DNA of 6,891 nt from the NCBI GenBank assembly GCA_905198825.1, contig CAJKEF010000060.1, positions 1 to 6,891 on the forward strand, written 5' to 3'. Below the pieces are notes generated by a model. That model saw only the letters and a list, made by a program, of their open reading frames with translations, made no database searches and had not been told where the DNA came from. The position numbers and the translations under genes are program-made. This DNA comes from an uncultured Collinsella sp. (GTDB lineage Bacteria; Actinomycetota; Coriobacteriia; Coriobacteriales; Coriobacteriaceae). Below, piece after piece: positions 1 to 6,803 of this stretch (position 1 is the first letter of the stretch; every line of letters begins with the position of its first letter).

Positions 1-686
1 ACCAGGTAATCGATACCAAACAGCACGTTGCCGCGCGACTCGCCGGGAATACCCAGTTTGCGAGCTCGCCAGGTACCGGTACCGACAAAGACCGCGTCGT
101 AGCCGTCACGTAGCAGGTCATCGATGTGCAGTGCGCCGCCGATGGTGGTCGAAGGGCGCACGCGCACGCCAAGCGAGCACATCACGTGACGGTACTTTTG
201 CACGAGCGCACGGGGCAGGCGGAACTCGGGGATACCGTACTCCAGTACACCGCCGACCTCGGGGCGCTGTTCAAATACCGTGACGGCACAGCCCAGCTGG
301 GCCATCTTAATGGCCACGGTAATACCGGCAGGACCGGAACCGACCACAGCAACCTGTTTGCCGCACGACGGCGCGGGCGTCCACTCCTTACGATCCAAAT
401 ACGCTGTCGAGATATAGTTCTCGATGCTCGAAAAATGCACGGGTGCGCCCTTACGGCCCTGAATGCAAGCGCCCTCGCACTGGCCCGAATGATTGCACAC
501 CATGGAGCAGACCGCGCTCATGGGATTATTCTGGAACAGCAGCTCGCCCGCCTCTTCTAGACGACGCTGTTTGAACAGGTCAATGACCTGCGGAATAGGC
601 GTCTGAACCGGGCAGCCCTTAAGCTGACAGAATGCCCTTTTGCAACCTAGGCAACGATTCGCCTCTTCGACAATGTGGATAGCCAC
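1..686 (-). CDS. GltD/NfnB-like FAD- and NAD(P)-binding iron-sulfur oxidoreductase (C-terminus outside window)
   Basis: The visible 228 residues match the small subunit of NADPH glutamate synthase and its relatives (NfnB/SudA, dihydropyrimidine dehydrogenase N-terminus). This flavoprotein family moves electrons between NAD(P)H and a partner through FAD and 4Fe-4S clusters in the cytoplasm. Residues 1-100 form the Cys-rich helical domain: C12, C15, C20, C25 and C60, C64, C70, C74 supply two cluster sites. An FAD Rossmann motif GSGPAG sits at 116-121, followed by the family hallmark GVLEYGIPEFRLP at 146-158. The start is GTG at 686, chosen because AGGGGAG lies 4 nt upstream and the conserved domain begins at once. 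The NAD(P) domain and stop lie beyond the left edge. The next gene on the same strand ends 102 bp upstream, with a hairpin between, so co-transcription with the pectin genes is doubtful. The family is sure; the partner and substrate (glutamate synthase, transhydrogenase or other) cannot be decided here. Confidence 0.9.
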   Translation of the reverse strand, partial: MAIHIVEEANRCLGCKRAFCQLKGCPVQTPIPQVIDLFKQRRLEEAGELLFQNNPMSAVCSMVCNHSGQCEGACIQGRKGAPVHFSSIENYISTAYLDRKEWTPAPSCGKQVAVVGSGPAGITVAIKMAQLGCAVTVFEQRPEVGGVLEYGIPEFRLPRALVQKYRHVMCSLGVRVRPSTTIGGALHIDDLLRDGYDAVFVGTGTWRARKLGIPGESRGNVLFGIDYL

Positions 687-690
687 GCAA

Positions 691-697
691 CTCCCCT
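691..697 (-). promoter_or_regulatory. Ribosome binding site for the GltD-like gene
   Basis: AGGGGAG on the minus strand lies 4 nt before GTG at 686. It supports a non-ATG start, which coincides with the first residues of the conserved Cys-rich domain. Confidence 0.65.
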
Positions 698-712
698 TTT
701 TGATTCAATCCA

Positions 713-749
713 ATGGGGCGACGATAAAGACCCTTCACCGCCGCCCCAT
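713..749 (-). other. Hairpin in the gap between the isomerase and GltD-like genes
   Basis: Arms 713-723 and 739-749 can pair over 11 bp, GC-rich, with a single G-U wobble when read as minus-strand RNA, around a 15-nt loop. It lies 40 nt after the isomerase stop and 27 nt before the GltD-like start. No U-run follows, so it is not a canonical intrinsic terminator. It may end or process the pectin transcript, or be a leader structure of the next gene. The rest of 687-788 shows only a small 5-bp inverted repeat near 763-775 and no convincing promoter. Confidence 0.4.
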
Positions 750-788
750 ACAGGTAATCTCAATCTGCCGACACGGCAAAAGCCAATG

Positions 789-1703
789 CTATAACTCGCG
801 ATGCGAAGCCCCGCAGCGAGCGGACATGTGCTCGAGTGTTGCCAGGCAGTCAGCCGCCGTCGCCGGCACGCTGTTCTCGACCACGCAGGGAATCCCAGGG
901 CAGGCGGCAGCCGCCCAGGCCACCACGGGCTCAAAGTCATAGCGCCCCGTCTCGCCCACGCCGTGACACACCAGGCGCGAACCCGTACCGTCGCACCAAC
1001 CGGCTTCGTCCTCGTTATCAACGACCTCAAAATCCTTGGCGTGCAGCGCGCGGATCTTACTGCCGCATAAGTAGAGCATGCGCGCGGTGATTTCCTGCGC
1101 TTCGTCAACAACACTGGGGTGCAGCAGTGATACCGGGTCATAGATCACGCCGAGCGACGGACTCGAGACGCGCTCTAGCACCTCACGGCAGCGATCCGGC
1201 GTGTTGACCGTTTCGTTCCAACCAGGCTCGATCAAAATTTGCCCACCCACGGCCTCGGCCCGATCGCAGACGCGTGCAAGCCCGTCTGCAAACGCATCGA
1301 GTGCCTCATCGGTCATGCGGTCGTCAGCAACGCGGTTCTGTGCATTGGGGCGACCGGTCTCGGTGCCAACCGGGCATCCGCCGAGCATCTGGGCAAAGTT
1401 CAAGCATGCCTCGTACTCGGCAAAGTTATCCATGAGCTGTTGGCGATCGGGCGTCGCCAGATTCTTATAACAGCCGAGCACGGCGACCGAAACGCCCGCC
1501 TCGTCGAGCACCGCACGCAAATGGTCGGCAAGCTCGTGGGTCAGGCCGCCTCGATCGATCCCCATCGATGCGTAGAGCACCTTGCTCGGCAGTTGAATGC
1601 ACGAAAAGCCCAGCTCTCCCGCCATGCGAATGCGTTCCTCGACGGTCCCCTGCGGAAGGTCGTGCAAACGTACGCCCGGAGTAATAGCCCCCACGTTATT
1701 CAC
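789..1703 (-). CDS. Sugar phosphate isomerase/epimerase, xylose-isomerase-like TIM barrel
   Basis: This 304-residue protein belongs to the AP_endonuc_2 / sugar phosphate isomerase-epimerase superfamily, metal-dependent TIM-barrel enzymes that move a carbonyl or invert a centre in a sugar. The four expected metal ligands are visible in order: E159 in LIEPGWNE, D189 in IYDPVSLL, H221 in LHAKDF and E276 in VVENS. Length is normal and there is no signal peptide, so it is cytoplasmic. The start is uncertain: GTG at 1703 overlaps the GH105 stop by 8 bp, while GTG at 1694 (301 residues) is about 11 nt from AAGGG in the GH105 tail. The frame is open further upstream to 1859, but that stretch overlaps GH105 codons and is not conserved-looking. 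The overlap implies co-translation with GH105, so a role in handling a pectin-derived uronate or rhamnose product is a reasonable inference. The exact substrate cannot be read from sequence. Confidence 0.85.
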   Translation of the reverse strand: MNNVGAITPGVRLHDLPQGTVEERIRMAGELGFSCIQLPSKVLYASMGIDRGGLTHELADHLRAVLDEAGVSVAVLGCYKNLATPDRQQLMDNFAEYEACLNFAQMLGGCPVGTETGRPNAQNRVADDRMTDEALDAFADGLARVCDRAEAVGGQILIEPGWNETVNTPDRCREVLERVSSPSLGVIYDPVSLLHPSVVDEAQEITARMLYLCGSKIRALHAKDFEVVDNEDEAGWCDGTGSRLVCHGVGETGRYDFEPVVAWAAAACPGIPCVVENSVPATAADCLATLEHMSARCGASHREL

Positions 1704-2934
1704 ATCCCTTATGAGCGTTGATGCCCGGGGTGTATCCGCCAAACGGGTCCTCGATGGAGCACACGCCCGAGGGAGCAAGCGGGTCGTGCCTGCCGGCCAG
1801 TTTGTCGTGATGCATGGTCTCGATATAGGCAAGCACCAGCGGCGCCACGCCCTTCGCATCGTTTTTGACGATAGGCTCGCTCATGTAGTAACCAAACGTG
1901 CCCTCGCGGTGCGCGGTGTTTCCCAAGCCCGCGACCAGGCAGATGTTGTCGAGCGCCAGCTGTCCATCATGCTCGGACAGGCAGGTCTCGCAGATGCCGT
2001 CGAAGGCGCGACGGCCGTACTGGTAGTAACGCTCGCCCAGCACGCCTAGACGCACGCCCTTCATGATGGCATTGGCAAAAATCGCGCTACCAGACTCCTC
2101 CAGGTAGTTGGGGGCGATATTGGGCAGGTTGATGACCTGATGCCACATGCCGGTCTTCTCGTCCTGATACGGCAGCATGGCGTCAATCAGGTCGTGGAAC
2201 ATCTTGCGGATCTCGTCCTTCTCGGCCGACATCGAAGGCGGCATAAGCTCCCACGTGTCGATGAGCGCCATGGCAAACCAGCCCTCGGCGCGCAGCCAGA
2301 AGTTAGCCGAAAGGCCGGTGACCGGGTCGCACCAGAACTGTTTGCGGCTCGCGTCGTAAGCGTGATAGTACAGACCGTTGAGGGGGTTGCGCATCAGGTC
2401 ATGCACGACCTGGAACATATGGAAGCTGTCCGAGCAGGCACGACGGTTGTGGAAGCTCAGCTCGTACTGCATGTAGAACGGCTGGGCCATATACATGCCA
2501 TCGAGCTAGATCTGGTTGGGATAGACGGCCTTGTGCCAAAACACGCCTTCTTTGGTGCGCGGCTGGGTCTCGAGCTGGCGGTAGATGGTGTCCATGGCGG
2601 CACGGTACTTGGGCTTGCCCACCAGGTCATAGAGCTTGTAGAGGGTCTTGCCCGCATTGACGTTATCGAGGTTGTACTCCTGCGGGTTGTAATGCTTGAT
2701 GGTGCCATCGTCCTGGACAAAAAAATCGATGTAGTCGTCGGCGAAAGTCAGGTAGCGCTGCTCACCCGTGATCTCATACAGTTCGATGAGCGCCTTGATC
2801 ATGCAGCCGTCAATATAGTTCCAGGTGTTCTCCTTGCCGGCGCGAATCTTTTCGATATTCCAAGCCGGCGCCTGCGGCGTAGAGGTTTCGATCAACTGCT
2901 CGATATAACGGTCCAGGATTTGATTGCAACCCAT
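1696..2934 (-). pseudogene. GH105 (GH88-like) unsaturated rhamnogalacturonyl/uronyl hydrolase, interrupted by an in-frame amber codon
   Basis: The frame would encode 412 residues of an (alpha/alpha)6-barrel hydrolase that removes the 4,5-unsaturated uronic acid left by pectin or rhamnogalacturonan lyases. Codon 143 is TAG (2506-2508), splitting it into a 142-codon front piece (2506-2934) and a tail whose first ATG is at 2496 (266 codons). Both pieces are in one frame and join as NQI-stop-LDGMYMAQPF, where relatives usually have Trp, so TGG to TAG is the simple cause. From memory of B. subtilis YteR, its active-site D88, D143, H189, R213 and W217 correspond here to D90, D145, H191, R215 and W219, all with an offset of two. 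The stop therefore removes the catalytic Asp from the front product. No other lesion is seen. The ATG start at 2934 has GAGGGG 6 nt upstream; ATG 2496 has no ribosome binding site. It may be a recent pseudogene, a strain variant, a base error or a readthrough gene. Confidence 0.85.
2506..2508 (-). other. Amber (TAG) codon inside the GH105 frame
   Basis: The minus-strand codons around it read AAC CAG ATC TAG CTC GAT GGC. The reading frame is the same before and after, so this is a nonsense codon and not a frameshift. The next base after TAG is C, a context generally regarded as prone to readthrough. TAG also ends the isomerase and the pectinesterase fusion, so it functions as a normal stop in this genome. 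Confidence 0.9.
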
Positions 2935-2954
2935 TGCTGTCCCCTCTGACGTTA

Positions 2955-2984
2955 ATGATAGGTGAACGTTAACCCTAGTGTAAC
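2955..2984 (-). promoter_or_regulatory. Candidate sigma70-type promoter for GH105 and the isomerase
   Basis: On the minus strand GTTACA (2979-2984, four of six consensus bases) is separated by 18 bp from TATCAT (2955-2960, five of six). Initiation would fall near 2947-2949, just before GAGGGG (2941-2946) and the ATG at 2934, giving a very short leader. The operator-like palindrome 2961-2974 fills most of the spacer, as expected for a repressor-blocked promoter. The call is by eye only. Confidence 0.45.
2961..2974. promoter_or_regulatory. LacI-family operator-like palindrome, proximal copy
   Basis: GGTGAACGTTAACC is a palindrome around a central CG with one mismatched pair (2964/2971). A central CG inside AACGTT with TG/CA-like flanks is typical of LacI/GalR-family operators. 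The 16-mer GGTGAACGTTAACCCT at 2961-2976 recurs exactly at 3002-3017. Its place between the candidate -35 and -10 boxes suits repression of GH105. No regulator gene is in the window. Confidence 0.6.
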
Positions 2985-2991
2985 GCGAACA

Positions 2992-3025
2992 GGGAATATA
3001 GGGTGAACGTTAACCCTATATTCCC
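2992..3025. promoter_or_regulatory. 34-bp near-perfect palindrome containing the distal operator copy
   Basis: The whole stretch is symmetric about 3008/3009, with a single mismatched pair at 3005/3012. Its centre, 3002-3015, is the same operator-like element as at 2961-2974, and the centres are 41 bp apart, close to four helical turns, so both would face the same side of the DNA. The added AT-rich arms with GGG/CCC ends make a 17-bp RNA stem possible. It begins 16 bp after the SGNH stop, so it could also act as a terminator or attenuator hairpin, although no U-run follows on the minus strand. Operator, hairpin or both are possible. Confidence 0.6.
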
Positions 3026-3041
3026 CGCGAACGGCAGACTT

Positions 3042-3710
3042 TTAACGGCAAACGGCGGCTAAGCCCGCGGCGATGCGATGCGCCAGGCGCTCATAGCCAG
3101 CCGGGCTGTAATGCAGACCGTCCGGCATATAGAGCTCGCGGTGCTCCGGCAAAAACGGGCTGATGCCGCTTTGCGCATACAGGTCAATCACCGGCACGGA
3201 GTAGCGGTCGCAGACCTCGAGCATCGCTCGCACGTAGGCGACCTGCGTCAACCCCAGGTGGTTGAGCTCGTCGCTTGCCGGGATATCCTTCTCGTGCTTA
3301 CCACTCGTCTTGCATGGCGTCATAAACACGAGCTTTGCCTGAGGTGAGCGCGCCGTGATGGTTCGGATCAGATAGTCGACCGCACCATAGAACTCATGCA
3401 CATCGGTGCTGCCCAACTCGCCAAGCGGCACGTTGCGGCTAAAGTCGTTAACGCCGCCAAAGACAACATAGACATCGGCCGCATCGTCGATGCCGTCCAA
3501 GCGCTCGACAAATGAATCGCTGCGGTCGGCCTTGATGGCGATACGCGAACCCTTGATGCCAAAGTTCTCGACGACTGCACCTCCCAGCAACGCGCCCAGA
3601 TGCGAAGTCCAAGAGATGTCGTTGCCGCCTGCGCCGCATCCGTTATCCCCCCATGTGGTCGAATCGCCAAAGCAGCAAATGGTCGATTCACTCAAGTTCT
3701 TCGTTTCCAT
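3042..3710 (-). CDS. SGNH/GDSL-family carbohydrate esterase, likely (rhamno)galacturonan acetylesterase type
   Basis: This 222-residue protein has the blocks of an SGNH hydrolase: nucleophile S17 in FGDSTTWG, a likely oxyanion glycine G54 in GIKGSR, N88 in FGGVND, and the D197/H200 pair in DGLHYSPAGYERLA. The short single-domain layout fits esterases that take acetyl groups from sugars, and the pectic neighbourhood points to acetylated galacturonate or rhamnogalacturonan fragments; the substrate is inference. No signal peptide is seen, so it should be cytoplasmic. The ATG at 3710 was chosen because GAGGAG lies 6 nt upstream and the conserved block follows shortly after. An upstream ATG at 3770 in the same frame has no ribosome binding site. 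It lies 69 bp after the pectinesterase fusion, with a small 5-bp hairpin (3725-3738) between, and is probably on the same transcript. Confidence 0.87.
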   Translation of the reverse strand: METKNLSESTICCFGDSTTWGDNGCGAGGNDISWTSHLGALLGGAVVENFGIKGSRIAIKADRSDSFVERLDGIDDAADVYVVFGGVNDFSRNVPLGELGSTDVHEFYGAVDYLIRTITARSPQAKLVFMTPCKTSGKHEKDIPASDELNHLGLTQVAYVRAMLEVCDRYSVPVIDLYAQSGISPFLPEHRELYMPDGLHYSPAGYERLAHRIAAGLAAVCR

Positions 3711-3716
3711 AATCTT

Positions 3717-3722
3717 CTCCTC
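3717..3722 (-). promoter_or_regulatory. Strong ribosome binding site fixing the SGNH start
   Basis: GAGGAG on the minus strand, 6 nt before ATG 3710, is the best Shine-Dalgarno match in the window. It favours the 222-residue form over the 242-residue form starting at 3770. Confidence 0.75.
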
Positions 3723-3779
3723 ATCCGCCCATTGGCGGCCATACAGATACGTACCGTTTATTTGCAGCATGCCGAGGGG

Positions 3780-5945
3780 CTATGCACGGTCGCATTTCGC
3801 AACGTGCGAATCGAGCCATTCGATATCCTCGACAAGATGTGTCACTCCCAGATGGTGTTCACCCGGACACACCTCGTGCCGCAGGCCATCTCTGCGACTC
3901 AGCAACTTGTAGGCATCGAGCACGATCTCGAGCTGTTCATCGACATTTTTCAGCCCGCGCGAACCGTTCAGATGATCTTCTTCGCAGCTCTGCACTAACA
4001 ACGGGCGCGGCGCAATAAGCGAGGCAATATCGCCCATGTCGAGCAAGCGCCAAAGTCCGGGTGTGTAGTTGCAGCTGCAATTGCCGTTGAGGTGCAGCAG
4101 CGAATCATCGACACCGTACAGGTAGCCCGAGACAAACGTCTTACATACGCGTGGGTCGAGCGCCGCCAGATACAGCGTCATGTATCCGCCGCCCGAAAAG
4201 CCGAAACAGCCCAGGTCGTCCATGGCAATGTCGCCGCGCGCCTCTAGGTAATCGATCAGACGCATGTTGTCCCAGACGTTGAGGCCCGCGACCGTAAGAC
4301 CCAGTGGCTCGGCCATACGTGCCTGGTTTAGGCACGTCCCTCGCAAGTAACTGTTCTCGTCATCGCCCTGACCCTTCCAGTCACGACGGTATCCCCAACC
4401 GCGTGCGTCGGGGCAGACGGTCACGTAACCCATACGCGCCAAACGTAGACCGTAGTCGTAATTGAACTTACGCACGGCATCATCGACCGCCGGCACGCCC
4501 GTCACGCCCGCAACACTTGCGGCGCCTGCTCCCTGATGGCCATGCGGGCAGATATAGCAACACTTGCGGCCGCGCGCATCGAGCTTAGGCGACTGCGGCT
4601 CGAGCAGGTAGAACGGCATCCAAACGTCGCGCTCCACCTGCAGCATCGCATGGGTGCGCACGATGCCGCCGGCAACCCGCACACGGTCGAACTCACGAAC
4701 CTCAATCGGGACGCGGTCCATAAGCGAAAGACCCAAAACATCGTACAGACGAGTCCTGGTCGCAATCTTCCACGCCTCAAAGTCTGCAGGGGTCTTGCCC
4801 GCAAATGCGGCGGAGCGCCCCTCGCGCTTCAGCCGGGCACGCAGCGCAGGCTCGTCTTCGCAGTACGTCTCGATGTGCACGGTGCGACCGTTGTCAGACA
4901 GCCCAGCCGTCTCCACCGCATCACCGTCGCCGCCCTCGGGGTCCCAACCGTCCACACCGGCAAGCACCTGCTCGCGGGCGTACCCGGCGGCAGTCATCAC
5001 ATCGAGTTTATTCGCCCACGGCACCCAGCCGGTAGTATCGCCCGCCGGCCCATGCAGGATCGCGCCAGTATACTGCGCGCAGTTGTGCGCCGCCGGTTTA
5101 TTCCAATCCCACCAGCCCTCGCGCTTGATGTGTCGCCCCAGCCAGCAATCGATCAGCACGGTCTGGGCCCACTCACGCCAAGGACGACCCAGATAGACCG
5201 AATCCGGCGCCACGCCATCCGGAGCTGTAAACGAACAGCCGTGGAACACAAATCCATACGGCTCGCCTTTAGGCGTGGAGGCTGCCGTTACATACCCGTT
5301 GACATCCATATCGCGGTTGAGCGAGCGAATCTCGCACCCCTCAAAGTAGGCACGCGCGCCGCCAAAGATAAAGTCGACATCGCCCTCGATCCGGCAACGT
5401 CGAAAATACTGTCGTCCCACCCGGCGCGGCGCATACTGTTTGGGTCCTATGAACCCGCCCGGTTTGGCCTCATGCGGCGGCAGCGGGCCCAAAAACAGTG
5501 TGTCCTGGTGCCCCTTAATGCAGCAGGCATCGACGACCAGACGGTCGCCATCGGCATACAGGGCAATCGCCTGACCGACCTTGCGCCCATCGCCCGCATC
5601 GTTTTCGATCGTGAGGTTCTCGAGCCGTACGTCGTCGGCATCGACCAAAACGGTATAGGTCCTAAACGTGCCAAGCGTGCCGTCGACGCCCGAGCCGTCC
5701 TCCAAAGGCATCTTGGCACCCAGGCTGCCCACGATACGCACGCTGTCGGCCGTCTCTCCCTCAATCGTCACATGCGAGCGATGAATCTCGACCCGCTCGC
5801 GATACTCGTCCGGATCGACGTGAATCATCACCGGTTGCTCGGCATCCGGATAGAGCTGATCGGCTGCCGCCAAGGCATCGGAAATCGTTGGATACGCTCC
5901 TGCCGCAGCCCTCGAAACGCGCAGCGTATAGATACTTTCGCTCAT
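3780..5945 (-). CDS. Pectin methylesterase (CE8) fused to an alpha/beta-hydrolase carbohydrate esterase
   Basis: This 721-residue two-domain protein should strip ester groups from pectic fragments. Residues about 5-335 are a CE8 right-handed beta-helix pectinesterase with the full active-site set: Q125 in GQA, Q147 and D148 in GHQDTLF, nucleophile D191 in DFIFGGA, and R254 and W256 in LGRPW. A Gly/Asp-rich linker (about 335-353) leads to a second esterase, about 355-721. This alpha/beta hydrolase resembles acetyl-xylan-esterase or dienelactone-hydrolase relatives: S584 in GFSGGGY is the nucleophile, an acid residue lies among E655-D657 in SCEEDH, and H697 or H698 is in GEHHLG. There is no signal peptide, unusual for CE8 enzymes, which are mostly exported. 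The start is bounded by an in-frame TGA 9 nt upstream, and ATG 5945 overlaps the previous stop as ATGA, implying translational coupling; GGGAG sits 11 nt upstream. The first domain is certain; the second domain's substrate (acetyl or other ester) is open. Confidence 0.93.
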   Translation of the reverse strand: MSESIYTLRVSRAAAGAYPTISDALAAADQLYPDAEQPVMIHVDPDEYRERVEIHRSHVTIEGETADSVRIVGSLGAKMPLEDGSGVDGTLGTFRTYTVLVDADDVRLENLTIENDAGDGRKVGQAIALYADGDRLVVDACCIKGHQDTLFLGPLPPHEAKPGGFIGPKQYAPRRVGRQYFRRCRIEGDVDFIFGGARAYFEGCEIRSLNRDMDVNGYVTAASTPKGEPYGFVFHGCSFTAPDGVAPDSVYLGRPWREWAQTVLIDCWLGRHIKREGWWDWNKPAAHNCAQYTGAILHGPAGDTTGWVPWANKLDVMTAAGYAREQVLAGVDGWDPEGGDGDAVETAGLSDNGRTVHIETYCEDEPALRARLKREGRSAAFAGKTPADFEAWKIATRTRLYDVLGLSLMDRVPIEVREFDRVRVAGGIVRTHAMLQVERDVWMPFYLLEPQSPKLDARGRKCCYICPHGHQGAGAASVAGVTGVPAVDDAVRKFNYDYGLRLARMGYVTVCPDARGWGYRRDWKGQGDDENSYLRGTCLNQARMAEPLGLTVAGLNVWDNMRLIDYLEARGDIAMDDLGCFGFSGGGYMTLYLAALDPRVCKTFVSGYLYGVDDSLLHLNGNCSCNYTPGLWRLLDMGDIASLIAPRPLLVQSCEEDHLNGSRGLKNVDEQLEIVLDAYKLLSRRDGLRHEVCPGEHHLGVTHLVEDIEWLDSHVAKCDRA

Positions 5946-6751
5946 CGTCCATCACGCTCCCATGCAACGAACTGTTCAGGCCAGCCCTGAACTTGTGGCT
6001 GAATATGCTCGGCGCAGCCCTTAAATGCCGTTTGGGCCGTGGCGAGCGACGCCCCATGCTTTCCATGCGGAAAGACATGTAGGCTAAAGCCAATCCCGTG
6101 GTCGGCAAGAGCCTGCGCAAGAAGGAGGCTATTTTGAACTGGTACCGATGCATCCTCGGCGGTATGCCACAAGAACGTACGGGGGAAGCCATCGCCCACC
6201 ATATTCTCGATCGACAACTTTTGAGCCAAAGCGTCATCGGCACCCGTTAGGTGTTCAAACGAACCACGATGAGCATAGGTCCCCGAGCTTACGACCGGGT
6301 AGCCCAAGCAAAGTGTGTCAGGCCGAATCGACTCAGGCGATGCCGAAATCGACTCTGCAAGCCAGGGTTGGTCCCAAAGCGCCCCGAGCAAGCCAACTAG
6401 ATGCCCACCGGCCGAAAAACCCATGACCGTAATCCGATCAGGATCGACACAGTACTCTGCCGCATGGCTTCGGACGGTATCGACCGCCCGCGCGAGTTCT
6501 TGCAATGCCAGCGGATAGACAGCCGGAGCAACCGAATAGTTCAGTACAAACGCTTGGTAGCTCATCGCCAACAAACGGAGCGCTACCGGCTCGCCTTCGC
6601 GCGGCGAAACGTGATCGTAGCCGCCTCCTGGCACGACCACAACTGCAGGCAGCGGTTTTAAAGCATAAGCATCTTCGGTCGGGGCAAAAACATAAGACGT
6701 AATCGTGGCAGACGAGTCATCGACCCCGACAGGAATCGTTTTATTGAGCAT
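5942..6751 (-). CDS. Alpha/beta-hydrolase acetyl-esterase-like protein
   Basis: This 269-residue single-domain enzyme belongs to the alpha/beta-hydrolase esterases found with plant-polysaccharide genes (acetyl-xylan-esterase or hormone-sensitive-lipase-like). The oxyanion motif PGGGYDH is at 41-47, S113 in MGFSAGGH is the nucleophile, D200 in HTAEDASVP the acid and H232 in PHGKHG the base, giving a complete triad at normal spacing. No signal peptide or membrane segment is seen, so it should act in the cytoplasm. It is the first full gene of the pectin set and overlaps the pectinesterase fusion by 4 bp. The ATG at 6751 has AAGGGA 4 nt upstream; the frame is open to an ATG at 6802, but that lies inside the upstream hairpin region. 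Removal of O-acetyl groups from imported pectic oligosaccharides is the likely job by context; a feruloyl or other ester is possible. Confidence 0.87.
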   Translation of the reverse strand: MLNKTIPVGVDDSSATITSYVFAPTEDAYALKPLPAVVVVPGGGYDHVSPREGEPVALRLLAMSYQAFVLNYSVAPAVYPLALQELARAVDTVRSHAAEYCVDPDRITVMGFSAGGHLVGLLGALWDQPWLAESISASPESIRPDTLCLGYPVVSSGTYAHRGSFEHLTGADDALAQKLSIENMVGDGFPRTFLWHTAEDASVPVQNSLLLAQALADHGIGFSLHVFPHGKHGASLATAQTAFKGCAEHIQPQVQGWPEQFVAWERDGR

Positions 6752-6755
6752 GTAT

Positions 6756-6761
6756 TCCCTT
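6756..6761 (-). promoter_or_regulatory. Ribosome binding site fixing the esterase start
   Basis: AAGGGA on the minus strand, 4 nt before ATG 6751, selects the 269-residue form. No convincing promoter or operator copy was found in 6762-6803, so the gene may depend on a promoter further upstream or on a weak one not recognised by eye. Confidence 0.6.
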
Positions 6762-6803
6762 TCACCATGATGCGTAGCGCAGCGCACACGGCCGTATCGC
6801 ACA

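Noticed and set aside
789..1859. Longer isomerase form starting at ATG 1859 (356 residues)
   Set aside because: The extra 52 residues overlap GH105 codons, are Arg-rich and look out of frame; the barrel begins after about 1703.
2506..2508. Genome-wide recoding of TAG (for example pyrrolysine)
   Set aside because: The isomerase and the pectinesterase fusion both end in TAG, so it serves as a normal stop; local readthrough remains possible but unproven.
2496..2934. Frameshift as the cause of the split GH105 gene
   Set aside because: The two pieces are in the same frame (438 nt between the ATGs), so only the stop codon separates them.
2140..2949. A 269-codon plus-strand open frame opposite GH105
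   Set aside because: Shadow frame with no recognisable motif or ribosome binding site; the minus-strand frame carries the GH105 residues. The same applies to the plus-strand frames at 126-560 and 1239-1721.
2961..3025. CRISPR-like or mobile-element repeat
   Set aside because: Only two short copies, each palindromic and placed at a promoter, with no spacer series, terminal repeats or transposase; operators explain them better.
3711..3770. Upstream start for the SGNH esterase at ATG 3770
   Set aside because: No ribosome binding site precedes it, while GAGGAG sits exactly before ATG 3710.
4536..5990. A 484-codon plus-strand open frame opposite the pectinesterase fusion
   Set aside because: It is a GC-rich antisense shadow, with an Arg/His-rich composition and no domain; the minus strand has complete active-site motifs over the same span.
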